Assembly: GCA_016791045.1 (NCBI GenBank)
Contig: JAEUNO010000032.1
Span: forward strand, 158,288-222,287
Direction of reading: 5' to 3'
DNA: 64,000 nt
Source: Methyloversatilis sp.
GTDB taxonomy: Bacteria > Pseudomonadota > Gammaproteobacteria > Burkholderiales > Rhodocyclaceae
Every line of letters begins with the position of its first letter. Within the stretch, counting starts at the first letter, position 1. Below the pieces are notes generated by a model. The model worked only from the letters and a program-made list of their open reading frames with translations. It ran no database searches and had not been told where the DNA came from. Position numbers and translations under genes: made by a program. Of the stretch, positions 53,006-61,681 are shown one piece after another.

Positions 53006-55699
53006 ATGCAGTACGAGCACTATCTGAAGTCCATGTTCGAGCCGCAGTCGGTGGCCATCGTCGGCGCCAGCGAGCGGCACGACTCGATCGGTGCGGTCCT
53101 GATCCGCAACATGCTCGATGCGCGCTACAACGGCGCGCTGCACGCCATCAATCCCAAACACGATTCGGTTCAGGGTGTGCCCTGCGTGGCGCGCCTCGAT
53201 GACCTGCGCAAGCGGCCCGATCTGGCGGTGATCTGCACCCAGGCGGCCACGGTGCCCGGACTGATCGAGGAATGCGGCCGGGCCGGCATCAAGGCGGCGG
53301 TCGTCATCAGTTCCGGCTTCGCCGAATGCGGCCCGGCAGGCGCCGAACTGGAACGGCGCACCCGCATCGCGGCCAAGCGCAGTGGCGTACGCATCATCGG
53401 CCCCAACTGCCTCGGCCTCATGCGACCGGCGATCGGCCTGAATGCCACCTTCGCACGCGCTGCAGGCATCCCGGGCAGCATCGGTCTCATTTCGCAGTCC
53501 GGCGCCATCTGCACCGCCCTGCTCGACTGGGCACAGACGAATGGCGTCGGCTTTTCGACCGTGGTGTCGCTGGGTGCGTCGATCGATCTCGATTTCGGGG
53601 AAATCCTCGATTACATGATTGCCGACCCGCGTACCGAAAGCATCTTCATGTACATCGAAGGCATCCGCGATGCGCGCCGCTTCATGAGCGCGGTGCGTGC
53701 GGCCGCGCGAGTCAAGCCGGTGCTGGCGATCAAGGTCGGGCGTCATCCGGCCGGCTCGAAGGCGGTGGCGTCGCACACCGGCGCCATGGTGGGCTCGGAC
53801 GACGTGTTCGACGCCGCGCTGCGCCGCGCCGGCGTGGTGCGCCTGGCGAACATGGGTCAGATGTTCTCGGCGGCCAACGCGCTGTTCACCGGATTCAAAC
53901 CCTCCGGCAAGCGACTCGCCGTGGTGACCAATGGCGGCGGACCGGGCGTCATGGCGGCCGACCGGGCGGCGGATCTGGGCATCGAACTGGCCGCGCTGTC
54001 GCCGGAAACGATGGCTGCGCTGAACGGCGCGCTGCCGCCGACCTGGTCGCACGCCAACCCGATCGACCTCATAGGCGATGCCGATGCCACACGTTACGGC
54101 GCCGCAATCAAGGCTGTGCTGGCGGATCCGGGTGTTGACGGCGTGCTGACGCTGCTGACGCCGCAGGCCATGACGCAGCCGACTGCCGTGGCTGAAAAAG
54201 TCATTGAAATCGCCGCCACCGCGCACAAGCCGCTGATGACCTGCTGGATGGGCGGCGAACAGGTGCGTGCCGCACGTGCCCTGTTCGAAGCGGCCCATAT
54301 GCCCAGCTTTCGCTCGCCGGAGCCGGCGGTCGAGCTGTTCCACCACATTTCGTCCTACTACCAGAACCAGCAGCTGCTGCGCCACGCACCCGCGTCGCTG
54401 GCGCAGGACCTCGATCCGCCGTCGGTCGAGTCGGCCCGTCTGGTGATCGAGACGGCGCTGTCGGAGCGGCGCACCGTGCTGACCGAAATGGAATCGAAGG
54501 CCCTGCTCGCCGCTTTCCGTATTCCGATCGCACAGACCGTGGTCGCGCGCAGCGCGACCGAAGCCATGGTGTACGCCGAAGAAATGGGCCTGCCGGTCGC
54601 GATGAAGATCGATTCGCCCGACATCACGCACAAGAGCGATGTCGGTGGCGTGCGGCTGCATGTCGACAATCTGCGCGCCGTGCGCGATTGCTGGCAGGAA
54701 CTGATGGCGGAAGTCGGCCGGCGCAAGCCCGATGCCCGGCTGACCGGCGTGTCGATCGAACCCATGGTGACCAAGCCCAATGCGCGCGAACTGTTCGTCG
54801 GTGTGGTGCACGACGATGTGTTCGGGCCGGTCATCAGCTTCGGCCACGGCGGCACCCGCATCGAGGTGCTGCGCGACCGCGCCGTCACGCTGCCGCCGAT
54901 CAATGTCGAACTGGCGCGCGATGCCATCCAGCGTACCCGGGTCTCCGCCATGCTGGGCGAGTTCCGCGGCATGCCGGCGATCGACATGGACGCGCTCGAA
55001 CGGGTGCTGATCCGCGTGTCCGAAATGGTGTGCGAGCTGCCGTGGATACGCGAGATGGACATCAATCCGCTGCTGGTCGACGAAAGCGGCTGCGTGGCGG
55101 TGGATGCGCGCATCATTCTCGCCGACGTGTTGCCGACCGCCACACCCTACTCGCACATGGCGATCCATCCGTATCCGGCGCGGCTGGAACATGTGGTGAA
55201 TCTGCCCAATGGCGCTCGCGCCATCATCCGGCCGATCCGGCCGGAAGATTCCGACCGCGAAGCCGACTTCGTGCGCGCCCTGTCGCCCGAAACACGCTAT
55301 CTAAGATTCATGAGCACGATCAAGGAGTTGCCGGGTCCTCTGCTGGCCCGCCTGACGCAGATCGACTACGACCGCGAAATGGCGCTGGTGGCCATCACCG
55401 GTGATGGCGACAGCGAAGAGCAGATCGGCGTCTGTCGCTATGTCGTCAATCCGGACGGCGAATCGTGCGAATTCGCCATCGTCGTCGCCGATGCCTGGCA
55501 GCGTCAGGGCCTGGCCCGCACGATGATGAACCTGCTGATCGAAGCGGCGCGCGAACGCGGCCTCAAGGTGATGGAAGGCGTGTTTCTCGCCAATAACGAA
55601 CGCATGCTGCGTTTCGTGCAGAGCCTGGGCTTCCACATCAACCGCGACCCGGAAGACAGTTCGCTGTTCAACGGCGAACTGGACCTGCGTCCGTCGTGA
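53006..55699 (+). CDS. patZ: Bifunctional acyl-CoA synthetase (ADP-forming)/GNAT acetyltransferase (PatZ-like)
   Basis: The 897-residue protein joins a CoA-binding Rossmann domain (about 5-130, VAIVGASERHDSIG), a succinyl-CoA-synthetase-like domain, an ATP-grasp domain (about 490-700, PVAMKIDSPDITHKSDVGGV) and a C-terminal GNAT domain (about 725-890, RQGLARTMMNLLIEAARERG). This is the layout of PatZ, the protein lysine acetyltransferase of enterobacteria. His257 sits in SHTGAM, the position phosphorylated in ADP-forming acetyl-CoA synthetases. The start is preceded by AAGGGAG. tag overlaps its end. Confidence 0.9.
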   Translation: MQYEHYLKSMFEPQSVAIVGASERHDSIGAVLIRNMLDARYNGALHAINPKHDSVQGVPCVARLDDLRKRPDLAVICTQAATVPGLIEECGRAGIKAAVVISSGFAECGPAGAELERRTRIAAKRSGVRIIGPNCLGLMRPAIGLNATFARAAGIPGSIGLISQSGAICTALLDWAQTNGVGFSTVVSLGASIDLDFGEILDYMIADPRTESIFMYIEGIRDARRFMSAVRAAARVKPVLAIKVGRHPAGSKAVASHTGAMVGSDDVFDAALRRAGVVRLANMGQMFSAANALFTGFKPSGKRLAVVTNGGGPGVMAADRAADLGIELAALSPETMAALNGALPPTWSHANPIDLIGDADATRYGAAIKAVLADPGVDGVLTLLTPQAMTQPTAVAEKVIEIAATAHKPLMTCWMGGEQVRAARALFEAAHMPSFRSPEPAVELFHHISSYYQNQQLLRHAPASLAQDLDPPSVESARLVIETALSERRTVLTEMESKALLAAFRIPIAQTVVARSATEAMVYAEEMGLPVAMKIDSPDITHKSDVGGVRLHVDNLRAVRDCWQELMAEVGRRKPDARLTGVSIEPMVTKPNARELFVGVVHDDVFGPVISFGHGGTRIEVLRDRAVTLPPINVELARDAIQRTRVSAMLGEFRGMPAIDMDALERVLIRVSEMVCELPWIREMDINPLLVDESGCVAVDARIILADVLPTATPYSHMAIHPYPARLEHVVNLPNGARAIIRPIRPEDSDREADFVRALSPETRYLRFMSTIKELPGPLLARLTQIDYDREMALVAITGDGDSEEQIGVCRYVVNPDGESCEFAIVVADAWQRQGLARTMMNLLIEAARERGLKVMEGVFLANNERMLRFVQSLGFHINRDPEDSSLFNGELDLRPS

Positions 55700-56280
55700 G
55701 CGCGCTGCCCGCCCGCTGCAGCTGGTGCGGACAGGACCCGCTGTACGTCGCCTATCACGACACCGAATGGGGCGTGCCGGTGCGCGATGAGGCGGCGCTG
55801 TTCGAACGGCTCATCCTCGAAGGTGCGCAGGCCGGTCTTGCGTGGATCACGATACTGCGCAAGCGCGAAGGCTATCGGCGCGCCTTCGACGGTTTCGACG
55901 CCGGACGCATCGCGCGCTACGGCGACGAAGACCGCGCGCGCCTGCTGGCTGACGCCGGCATCGTGCGCAACCGGCTGAAGATCGACGCCACCATCGGCAA
56001 CGCGCGTGCGCTGCTGGCGCTGCACGAGCGCGGCGAAACACTGTCCGGATTGCTGTGGGACAGGGTGGACGGCCAGCCGCTGATCAACCACTGGCGCCGG
56101 CCGGCTGATTGCCCGGCCACGACCGACCTGTCGGACCAGCTGTCGAAGCAGCTCGCCCAGCGCGGTTTCCGCTTCGTCGGCAGCACCATCGTCTACGCCT
56201 GGATGCAGTCGGTGGGTATCGTGAACGACCATATGGTCGACTGCTTCCGTCACCGCGAACTGGTGCGCCCGCTGGCCTGA
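55696..56280 (+). CDS. tag: DNA-3-methyladenine glycosylase I
   Basis: Tag removes 3-methyladenine from alkylated DNA. The 194-residue product starts at a GTG overlapping the upstream stop (GTGA). Signatures: CSWCGQDPLYVAYHDTEWGVPV (zinc Cys and pocket), LEGAQAGLAWITILRKR, and the C-terminal zinc ligands in MQSVGIVNDHMVDCFRH. It lies between patZ and the helicase gene, on the same strand. Confidence 0.95.
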   Translation: MSALPARCSWCGQDPLYVAYHDTEWGVPVRDEAALFERLILEGAQAGLAWITILRKREGYRRAFDGFDAGRIARYGDEDRARLLADAGIVRNRLKIDATIGNARALLALHERGETLSGLLWDRVDGQPLINHWRRPADCPATTDLSDQLSKQLAQRGFRFVGSTIVYAWMQSVGIVNDHMVDCFRHRELVRPLA

Positions 56281-56341
56281 AGTGCGCGAACCGCCCGGTG
56301 TGCGGATAGTCTGTGCACCGTCTGCCTGCCCCCTTCCCCCG

Positions 56342-59032
56342 ATGTCCGACCCGGAAATACCGTCTGACGAACCGACGCGTGCCGACATCCGGCGCATTGT
56401 CGCGTCTTCTTCGCTCGGCCGGCAGCTGCGCGCCGCGCGGGCGAAGCAGCAGCGCGAGCAGGCGGCCTGGCAGGCCGGTGAGCGCGCGCCGCCCCCGCCG
56501 GCACGACGTGCCCGGCGTGCCGGTGGTGCGCTGCCCGATGTCGCCACGCTGCAGCGGCGCATCGAAGGGCTTTACGCCGAGCGGGGTTGGCGTGTGTTCG
56601 AGTTCCAGCGCTCGGTGTGGGCGTATCTGCAGCAGGGCCGCAGCGGATTGCTGCACGCCGGCACCGGATCGGGCAAGACCCTGGCGGTGTGGCTGGGGGC
56701 GCTGCTGCGGGCCGCGGCCCAGCCCGCCCCGGGGCTGCGCGTGCTGTGGATCACCCCGATGCGCGCGCTGGCTGCCGACACCGCGCTGACGCTGGGCGAG
56801 TCGGCGCGCGTGCTCGGTCTGGACTGGGATGTCGGCCTGCGCACCGGCGACACCGGTTCGGGCGAGCGCGCCCGCCAGGCGCGCGCGTTGCCGCAGGCGC
56901 TGGTCACCACCCCGGAAAGCCTCACGCTGATGCTGTCGCACGACACCGCGCGCGATCAGTTGTGCGGGCTGTGCGCCGTGGTGGTCGATGAGTGGCATGA
57001 ACTGATCGCCAACAAGCGCGGCGTGCAGACGCAACTCGCGCTCGCCCGGCTGCGCGAGTGGAATCCTGCGCTGCCGGTGTGGGGCCTGTCGGCCACCCTG
57101 GGTAATCCGGACCACGCGATGCAGGTGCTGTGTGGCGCGGGCGGCGAACGGGTCGCCGGCGAAGTCGCACGGCCGGTCAAGCTGGACAGCCTGATTCCGG
57201 CGCGCACCGAACGCTTTCCGTGGGCCGGCCATCTGGGCGTGAAGCTGCTTGACGCCGTGCTGACCGAACTGGACGTCAGTCCGTCGACCTTGCTGTTCAC
57301 CAACACGCGGTCGCAGGCCGAGCTGTGGTACCAGGCGCTGCTGGCGGCGCGCCCGGATTGGGCCGGGCTCATTGCGCTGCATCACGGCTCGCTGTCGCGC
57401 GACGTGCGCGAGTGGGTCGAAGCCGGCCTGAAGAACGGCACACTGCGCGCCGTGGTGTGCACCTCCAGCCTCGATCTGGGCGTGGACTTCCTGCCGGTGG
57501 AGCGCGTGCTGCAGCTGGGCTCGCCGAAGGGTGTGGCGCGACTGATGCAGCGCGCCGGCCGCTCGGGTCACGCGCCCGGCCGCACACCGCACGCCACCTG
57601 CGTGCCCGGCCATGGCCTGGAACTGATCGATTCGGCCGCCGCGCGTCGCGCGGTCGCGGCCGGGCGCATCGAACCGCGCCACAGCCCGGAGGCGCCGGTC
57701 GACGTGCTGGTGCAGCACCTGGTGACGCTGGCGCTTGCCGGCGGTTTCGACGCCGACGCACTGAAGGCGGAAATCCGCACCACCCATGCCTACCGCGCGC
57801 TGGACGACCGCACCTGGGACTGGGCGATGGATTTCGTCAGCCGCGGCGGCGCGTCGCTTGCCGCCTACCCGGATTACCGCAAGGTCGAACGCGATGCCGA
57901 CGGCCGCCACCGCGTGCCGCGCGCCGACATCGCCCGCCGCCACCGCATGCAGATCGGCACCATCACCGCCGATTCGGCGGTCGATGTGCGCTGGGCGAAG
58001 GGTGGCAAGCGCGCCGGACAAGCCGGCGCTCAGAGCGCCCCCGCGTCCGGCGCTGCGGCATTGGCCGGCGGCCGGCTCGGTCAGGTCGAGGAATCCTTCA
58101 TCGGCCGTCTGAAGCCGGGCGACTGTTTCCTGTTCGCCGGCCGGGTGCTCGAACTGGTCGCGGTGCGTGACATGCAGGCGCTGGTGCGCGCCGGCAACGC
58201 GGCGCGCGGCACGGTGCCGCGCTGGGCCGGCGGACGCATGCCGCTGTCCAGCGAACTGGCACAGGAAATCCGCACGCTGATCGCACTCGCCGCGCAAGAC
58301 GACTACCCGGAGCCGGAAATGCAGGCGCTGCGCCCGCTGCTCGACGTGCAGCGCGGCTGGTCGGCGCTGCCGCGCGAAGACGAACTGCTGATCGAAGTCA
58401 TGCAGTCGCGCGAAGGGCATCACGCCTTTTTTTTCCCGTTCGCCGGCCGGCCGGTGCACGCCGGGCTGGCCGCATTGCTCGCCGGGCGCATTTCGCGCAG
58501 CCGGCCGATCACCTTTTCGCTGTCGTTCAACGACTATGGCTTCGAGCTGCTGTCGGCCTCGCCGGTCGACTGGGCGCAGGAAATCGCGGCCGGTCTGCTG
58601 TCCGGCGACGCGCTGGATGCCGACATCGAACATTGCCTGAACGCCGCCCAGCTCGCACGCCGCCGCTTTCGAGAAGTCGCCCGGGTGGCTGGCCTGACCT
58701 TCCAGGGCTATCCCGGACAGGGCAAGAGCGCACGCCAGCTGCAGGTCAGCAGCGAGTTGCTGTTCGACGTGTTCTCGCGCCACGACCCGGACAACCTGCT
58801 CCTGCGCCAGGCGAAGCAGGAAGCCCTGCAGGACGAACTGGATGCCGAGCGCATCGCCGGCACGCTGGCTGAGATGCGCGCCGCCCGGCACTGCATCACG
58901 CGCCCGCCGTCGATGACCCCGTTTGCGTTTCCGCTGCTGGTGGCGCGGCTGCGCGAGCGGCTGTCGAGCGAACAGCTGTCCGAGCGGGTGGCGCGCATGG
59001 TGGCGCTGCTGGAAAAAGCGGCCGGGCCCTGA
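56342..59032 (+). CDS. Ligase-associated Lhr-type DNA helicase
   Basis: The 896-residue SF2 helicase of the Lhr family has an N-terminal basic extension (about 1-70), Walker A AGTGSGKT, motif II VVDEWHEL, motif III LSATLG and motif VI QRAGRSGH, followed by the winged-helix and DUF4145-like Lhr-core C-terminal section. Such helicases are usually encoded with an ATP-dependent ligase, an exonuclease and pdeM. Here only pdeM follows (3 bases). ATG at 56342 was chosen because it is followed by sequence typical of the family. Confidence 0.88.
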   Translation: MSDPEIPSDEPTRADIRRIVASSSLGRQLRAARAKQQREQAAWQAGERAPPPPARRARRAGGALPDVATLQRRIEGLYAERGWRVFEFQRSVWAYLQQGRSGLLHAGTGSGKTLAVWLGALLRAAAQPAPGLRVLWITPMRALAADTALTLGESARVLGLDWDVGLRTGDTGSGERARQARALPQALVTTPESLTLMLSHDTARDQLCGLCAVVVDEWHELIANKRGVQTQLALARLREWNPALPVWGLSATLGNPDHAMQVLCGAGGERVAGEVARPVKLDSLIPARTERFPWAGHLGVKLLDAVLTELDVSPSTLLFTNTRSQAELWYQALLAARPDWAGLIALHHGSLSRDVREWVEAGLKNGTLRAVVCTSSLDLGVDFLPVERVLQLGSPKGVARLMQRAGRSGHAPGRTPHATCVPGHGLELIDSAAARRAVAAGRIEPRHSPEAPVDVLVQHLVTLALAGGFDADALKAEIRTTHAYRALDDRTWDWAMDFVSRGGASLAAYPDYRKVERDADGRHRVPRADIARRHRMQIGTITADSAVDVRWAKGGKRAGQAGAQSAPASGAAALAGGRLGQVEESFIGRLKPGDCFLFAGRVLELVAVRDMQALVRAGNAARGTVPRWAGGRMPLSSELAQEIRTLIALAAQDDYPEPEMQALRPLLDVQRGWSALPREDELLIEVMQSREGHHAFFFPFAGRPVHAGLAALLAGRISRSRPITFSLSFNDYGFELLSASPVDWAQEIAAGLLSGDALDADIEHCLNAAQLARRRFREVARVAGLTFQGYPGQGKSARQLQVSSELLFDVFSRHDPDNLLLRQAKQEALQDELDAERIAGTLAEMRAARHCITRPPSMTPFAFPLLVARLRERLSSEQLSERVARMVALLEKAAGP

Positions 59033-59035
59033 TTC

Positions 59036-59701
59036 ATGTTGCAGATCGACCTTGCCGGCGAATCGCTGACGCTGCTCGCCGAACGTGCGCTGTGGTGGCC
59101 GGCGCAATCCACCCTGCTGATCGCCGATGCGCATGTCGGCAAGGGTCTGACCTTCCGCGCGCGCGGCGTGGCCGTGCCTTCGGGTACCAGCGACGACACG
59201 ATGGACCGGCTGGCGGCACTGCTCGCCCGCACGGGTGCCGCCCGCGTCGTGTTTCTCGGCGACCTGCTGCACGCCCGCGAAGCACGCCAGCCGGCGTTGA
59301 TGGAGACGCTGGCCGGGCTGCGCACACCGGGCGTCGAGTGGGTGCTGGTGCGCGGCAACCACGACATGCACGCAGGGGTGCCGACCGAACTGGGGCTGAC
59401 CGTGGTCGACGAGCCCCTGCTGATGGCGCCGTTCGCGCTGTGCCATCACCCGGATGCGCGACCGGGTCATTACGTACTGGCCGGCCACATCCATCCGGCG
59501 TTGCGCGTCGAGGCGGGGGGCGACCGGCTGCGCCTGCCCTGCTTCGCCTTCGGCACTGACGTCGGCCTGCTCCCGGCCTTCGGCAGCTTCACCGGACACA
59601 TGACGCTTGAGCCCGACGCCGGCATGCGCTGCTTTGTCGCCGCCGCCGACCGCGTGCTGGAAGTGCCGCATGCCTCGGCACGCCGGCGCGGCAAGGCCTA
59701 A
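59036..59701 (+). CDS. pdeM: Ligase-associated DNA damage response endonuclease PdeM
   Basis: The 221-residue calcineurin-like nuclease has all metal motifs: Asp31-x-His33 (IADAHVGK), Gly75-Asp76 (GDLLHAR), Asn108-His109-Asp110 (RGNHD) and GHIHP with the final His. This arrangement is that of PdeM (TIGR04123 type). It starts 3 bases after the helicase and is probably co-translated. The associated ligase and exonuclease are not in the window. Confidence 0.9.
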   Translation: MLQIDLAGESLTLLAERALWWPAQSTLLIADAHVGKGLTFRARGVAVPSGTSDDTMDRLAALLARTGAARVVFLGDLLHAREARQPALMETLAGLRTPGVEWVLVRGNHDMHAGVPTELGLTVVDEPLLMAPFALCHHPDARPGHYVLAGHIHPALRVEAGGDRLRLPCFAFGTDVGLLPAFGSFTGHMTLEPDAGMRCFVAAADRVLEVPHASARRRGKA

Positions 59702-59755
59702 AATGCAGCGCTTGCATGATCCGTCGCGCGGCGACACCCGTTTCCCGGAACCCGA

Positions 59756-61300
59756 ATGCCAATCAGCCCGAACGCCCTGAACACCGCTTCGCTGCCTGCG
59801 CTCTACTGCGCAGAGGCGCTGCGGCGCATCGAGCGGCATTACTCGCCGCGCAGCTCGCCGCGCCTGATGGAGCGTGCCGGCGCGACCGGGGCGGCCAAGG
59901 CGATGGAAATCATGGGGGGCCGGCACGGCCGCGTGCTCGTGATGTGCGGGCCGGGCAACAACGGCGGCGACGGCTTCGTGATTGCCCGCCAGCTGCGTCA
60001 GACCGGCTTCGACGTGGTCGTGGCGTACATCGGCGACGAGCATGCGCAAGCCACCGACGCCGTATCGGCCTGGGCGTCCTGGCGCGCCATCGGCGGTGTC
60101 ACCGTGCCGCGCCTGCCGCAGGGCGAGTATTCGCTGGTGGTCGATGCGCTGTATGGCATCGGCCTGACCCGCCCGGTCGAAGGTGAACACGCGGCCTGGA
60201 TCGACGCGGTCAATGACATGACCTGCCCGGTGCTGGCCATCGACGTGCCGAGCGGATTGAACGCCGACACCGGCCGCGTGCTGGGTCGCGCCATCCGTGC
60301 GTCGCACACGGCGACGATGATTGCGCTGAAACCCGGCCTGCTGACGCTGGACGGGCCGGACCACTGCGGCGAGCTGTCGCTGCACGATCTGGGACTCGAC
60401 TGTGCGCTGGTCGCGCGGCCGTCCGGCTGGCAGGTCGGCCGCGCGCTGTTCGACCACCTGCTGCGTCCGCGCGCACGCAACAGTCACAAGGGCACCAACG
60501 GCAACGCCGTGCTCATCGGAGGCGCGCGCGGCATGGCCGGTGCCGCGCTGCTGGCCGGGCGTGCCGCCCTCAAGGTGGGCGCTGGCCGGGTCTATGTCGG
60601 CATGCTCGACCACGCCGCCCTGCCGCTCGATCCCGAACAGCCGGAACTGATGATCCGCTCGCCGGGTGAAGTCCTGACCAGCGACCTGGCGACCTGTGTC
60701 GCCATCGGACCGGGCCTGGGTCAGAGCCCGGCGGCACTGGAACTGATGCGCGAGGCGATCGCCACCACCGCCACATTGGTGCTCGACGCCGACGCGCTGA
60801 ATCTGTTGTCGCAACACCCGGATCTGGCGCAGGCGGTGCACGACCGCAGCGCGCCGACACTGCTCACGCCTCACCCGACCGAAGCGGCGCGCCTGCTCGG
60901 CAGCACGACGCCGCAGGTGCAGGAAGACCGCATCGCCTCGGCCTGCGCCATCGCACGCCGCTATCACGCCGCGACCGTGCTCAAGGGCTGCGGCAGCGTG
61001 ATCGCATTGGCCGACGGATGCTGGTTCATCAACACCACCGGCAATCCGGGCATGGCGTCGGCCGGCATGGGCGATGTGCTGACCGGGCTGATCGCCGGTC
61101 TGCTGGCGCAGGGCTGGCCGGCCGATCTGGCGCTGATCGGCGGCGTGCATCTGCACGGGCTGGCTGGCGACCGGCTGGTCGCGCTGGGCAAGGGACCGAA
61201 TGGCCTGACCGCCGGCGAAGTGATCGAATCGGCGCGCGCTGCCTTCAATGCGCTGATCGCCGGCACCGATCTGCAGGAAGTCAGCCATATCCCGCTCTGA
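59756..61300 (+). CDS. nnr: Bifunctional NAD(P)HX epimerase/dehydratase
   Basis: This enzyme repairs hydrated NAD(P)H. The 514-residue product has an N-terminal epimerase (YjeF_N; GPGNNGGDGFVIARQL, DALYGIGLTRP, DVPSGLNADTG) and a C-terminal ADP-dependent dehydratase (about 220-500) with NSHKGTNGNAVLIGGARGMAGA, IGPGLG and NTTGNPGMASAGMGDVLTG. Both active sites look complete. The ATG at 59756 matches family length. It is followed by the broken eamA gene. Confidence 0.95.
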   Translation: MPISPNALNTASLPALYCAEALRRIERHYSPRSSPRLMERAGATGAAKAMEIMGGRHGRVLVMCGPGNNGGDGFVIARQLRQTGFDVVVAYIGDEHAQATDAVSAWASWRAIGGVTVPRLPQGEYSLVVDALYGIGLTRPVEGEHAAWIDAVNDMTCPVLAIDVPSGLNADTGRVLGRAIRASHTATMIALKPGLLTLDGPDHCGELSLHDLGLDCALVARPSGWQVGRALFDHLLRPRARNSHKGTNGNAVLIGGARGMAGAALLAGRAALKVGAGRVYVGMLDHAALPLDPEQPELMIRSPGEVLTSDLATCVAIGPGLGQSPAALELMREAIATTATLVLDADALNLLSQHPDLAQAVHDRSAPTLLTPHPTEAARLLGSTTPQVQEDRIASACAIARRYHAATVLKGCGSVIALADGCWFINTTGNPGMASAGMGDVLTGLIAGLLAQGWPADLALIGGVHLHGLAGDRLVALGKGPNGLTAGEVIESARAAFNALIAGTDLQEVSHIPL

Positions 61301-61322
61301 CCGCTCGCAGCCGCTGATCGGC

Positions 61323-61606
61323 GTGATGCTGATGCTGGCGGCCCTGTTCTGCTTCGCCGTACTGGACACGACCGGCAAATACCTGTCGCAGCGTTATCCG
61401 GTCGGCGTATTGGTGTGGGCGCGCTATCTGGTACCGGCCATCGTGCTGGGCGCCGTGCTGTACCCGCGCATGGGACGCACCCTCGTGGTCACCGCACGCT
61501 GGCGGCTGCAGATCGTGCGTGCCGCGCTGCTGGCCGGTGTGTCCTTCCTGATCATGGGCGGCCTGCGCACGATTCCGATGGCCGAGGGCACGTCGCTGTT
61601 CTTCAT
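61323..61606 (+). pseudogene. EamA/DMT-family transporter, 5' part only
   Basis: About 95 codons (MMLMLAALFCFAVLDTTGKYL... to SLFF) match the first three membrane helices of a DMT-superfamily permease, normally about 290 residues with ten helices. The frame runs into a Tn3-like terminal repeat at 61607 and continues for only 23 foreign codons. No remaining 3' part is visible. The likely start is the GTG at 61323, or the ATG three bases later. The gene is disrupted by insertion. Confidence 0.85.
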
Positions 61607-61645
61607 GGGGAGAACACAGAAAACGAAAAAAAATAGCACGCTAAG
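61607..61645 (+). repeat. Tn3-family (Tn21-subgroup) terminal inverted repeat
   Basis: The 39-base sequence starts GGGG, contains CAGAAAACG and ends AGCACGCTAAG. These are the conserved blocks of the 38-bp ends of Tn21/Tn501-type transposons, with one extra A in the A-rich centre. It sits exactly where the eamA reading frame loses similarity. The five bases before it (61602-61606) would be the candidate target duplication. Confidence 0.8.
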
Positions 61646-61681
61646 CCTATGTCATGTTACGTCGAAGGTCTCATGACGAAC

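Noticed and set aside
56084-61378. Open frame of 1764 codons on the minus strand
   Set aside because: It is antisense to tag, the helicase, pdeM and nnr, all of which have full family motifs. Its composition (Arg/Ala/Gln/His-rich) is typical of antisense frames in GC-rich DNA.
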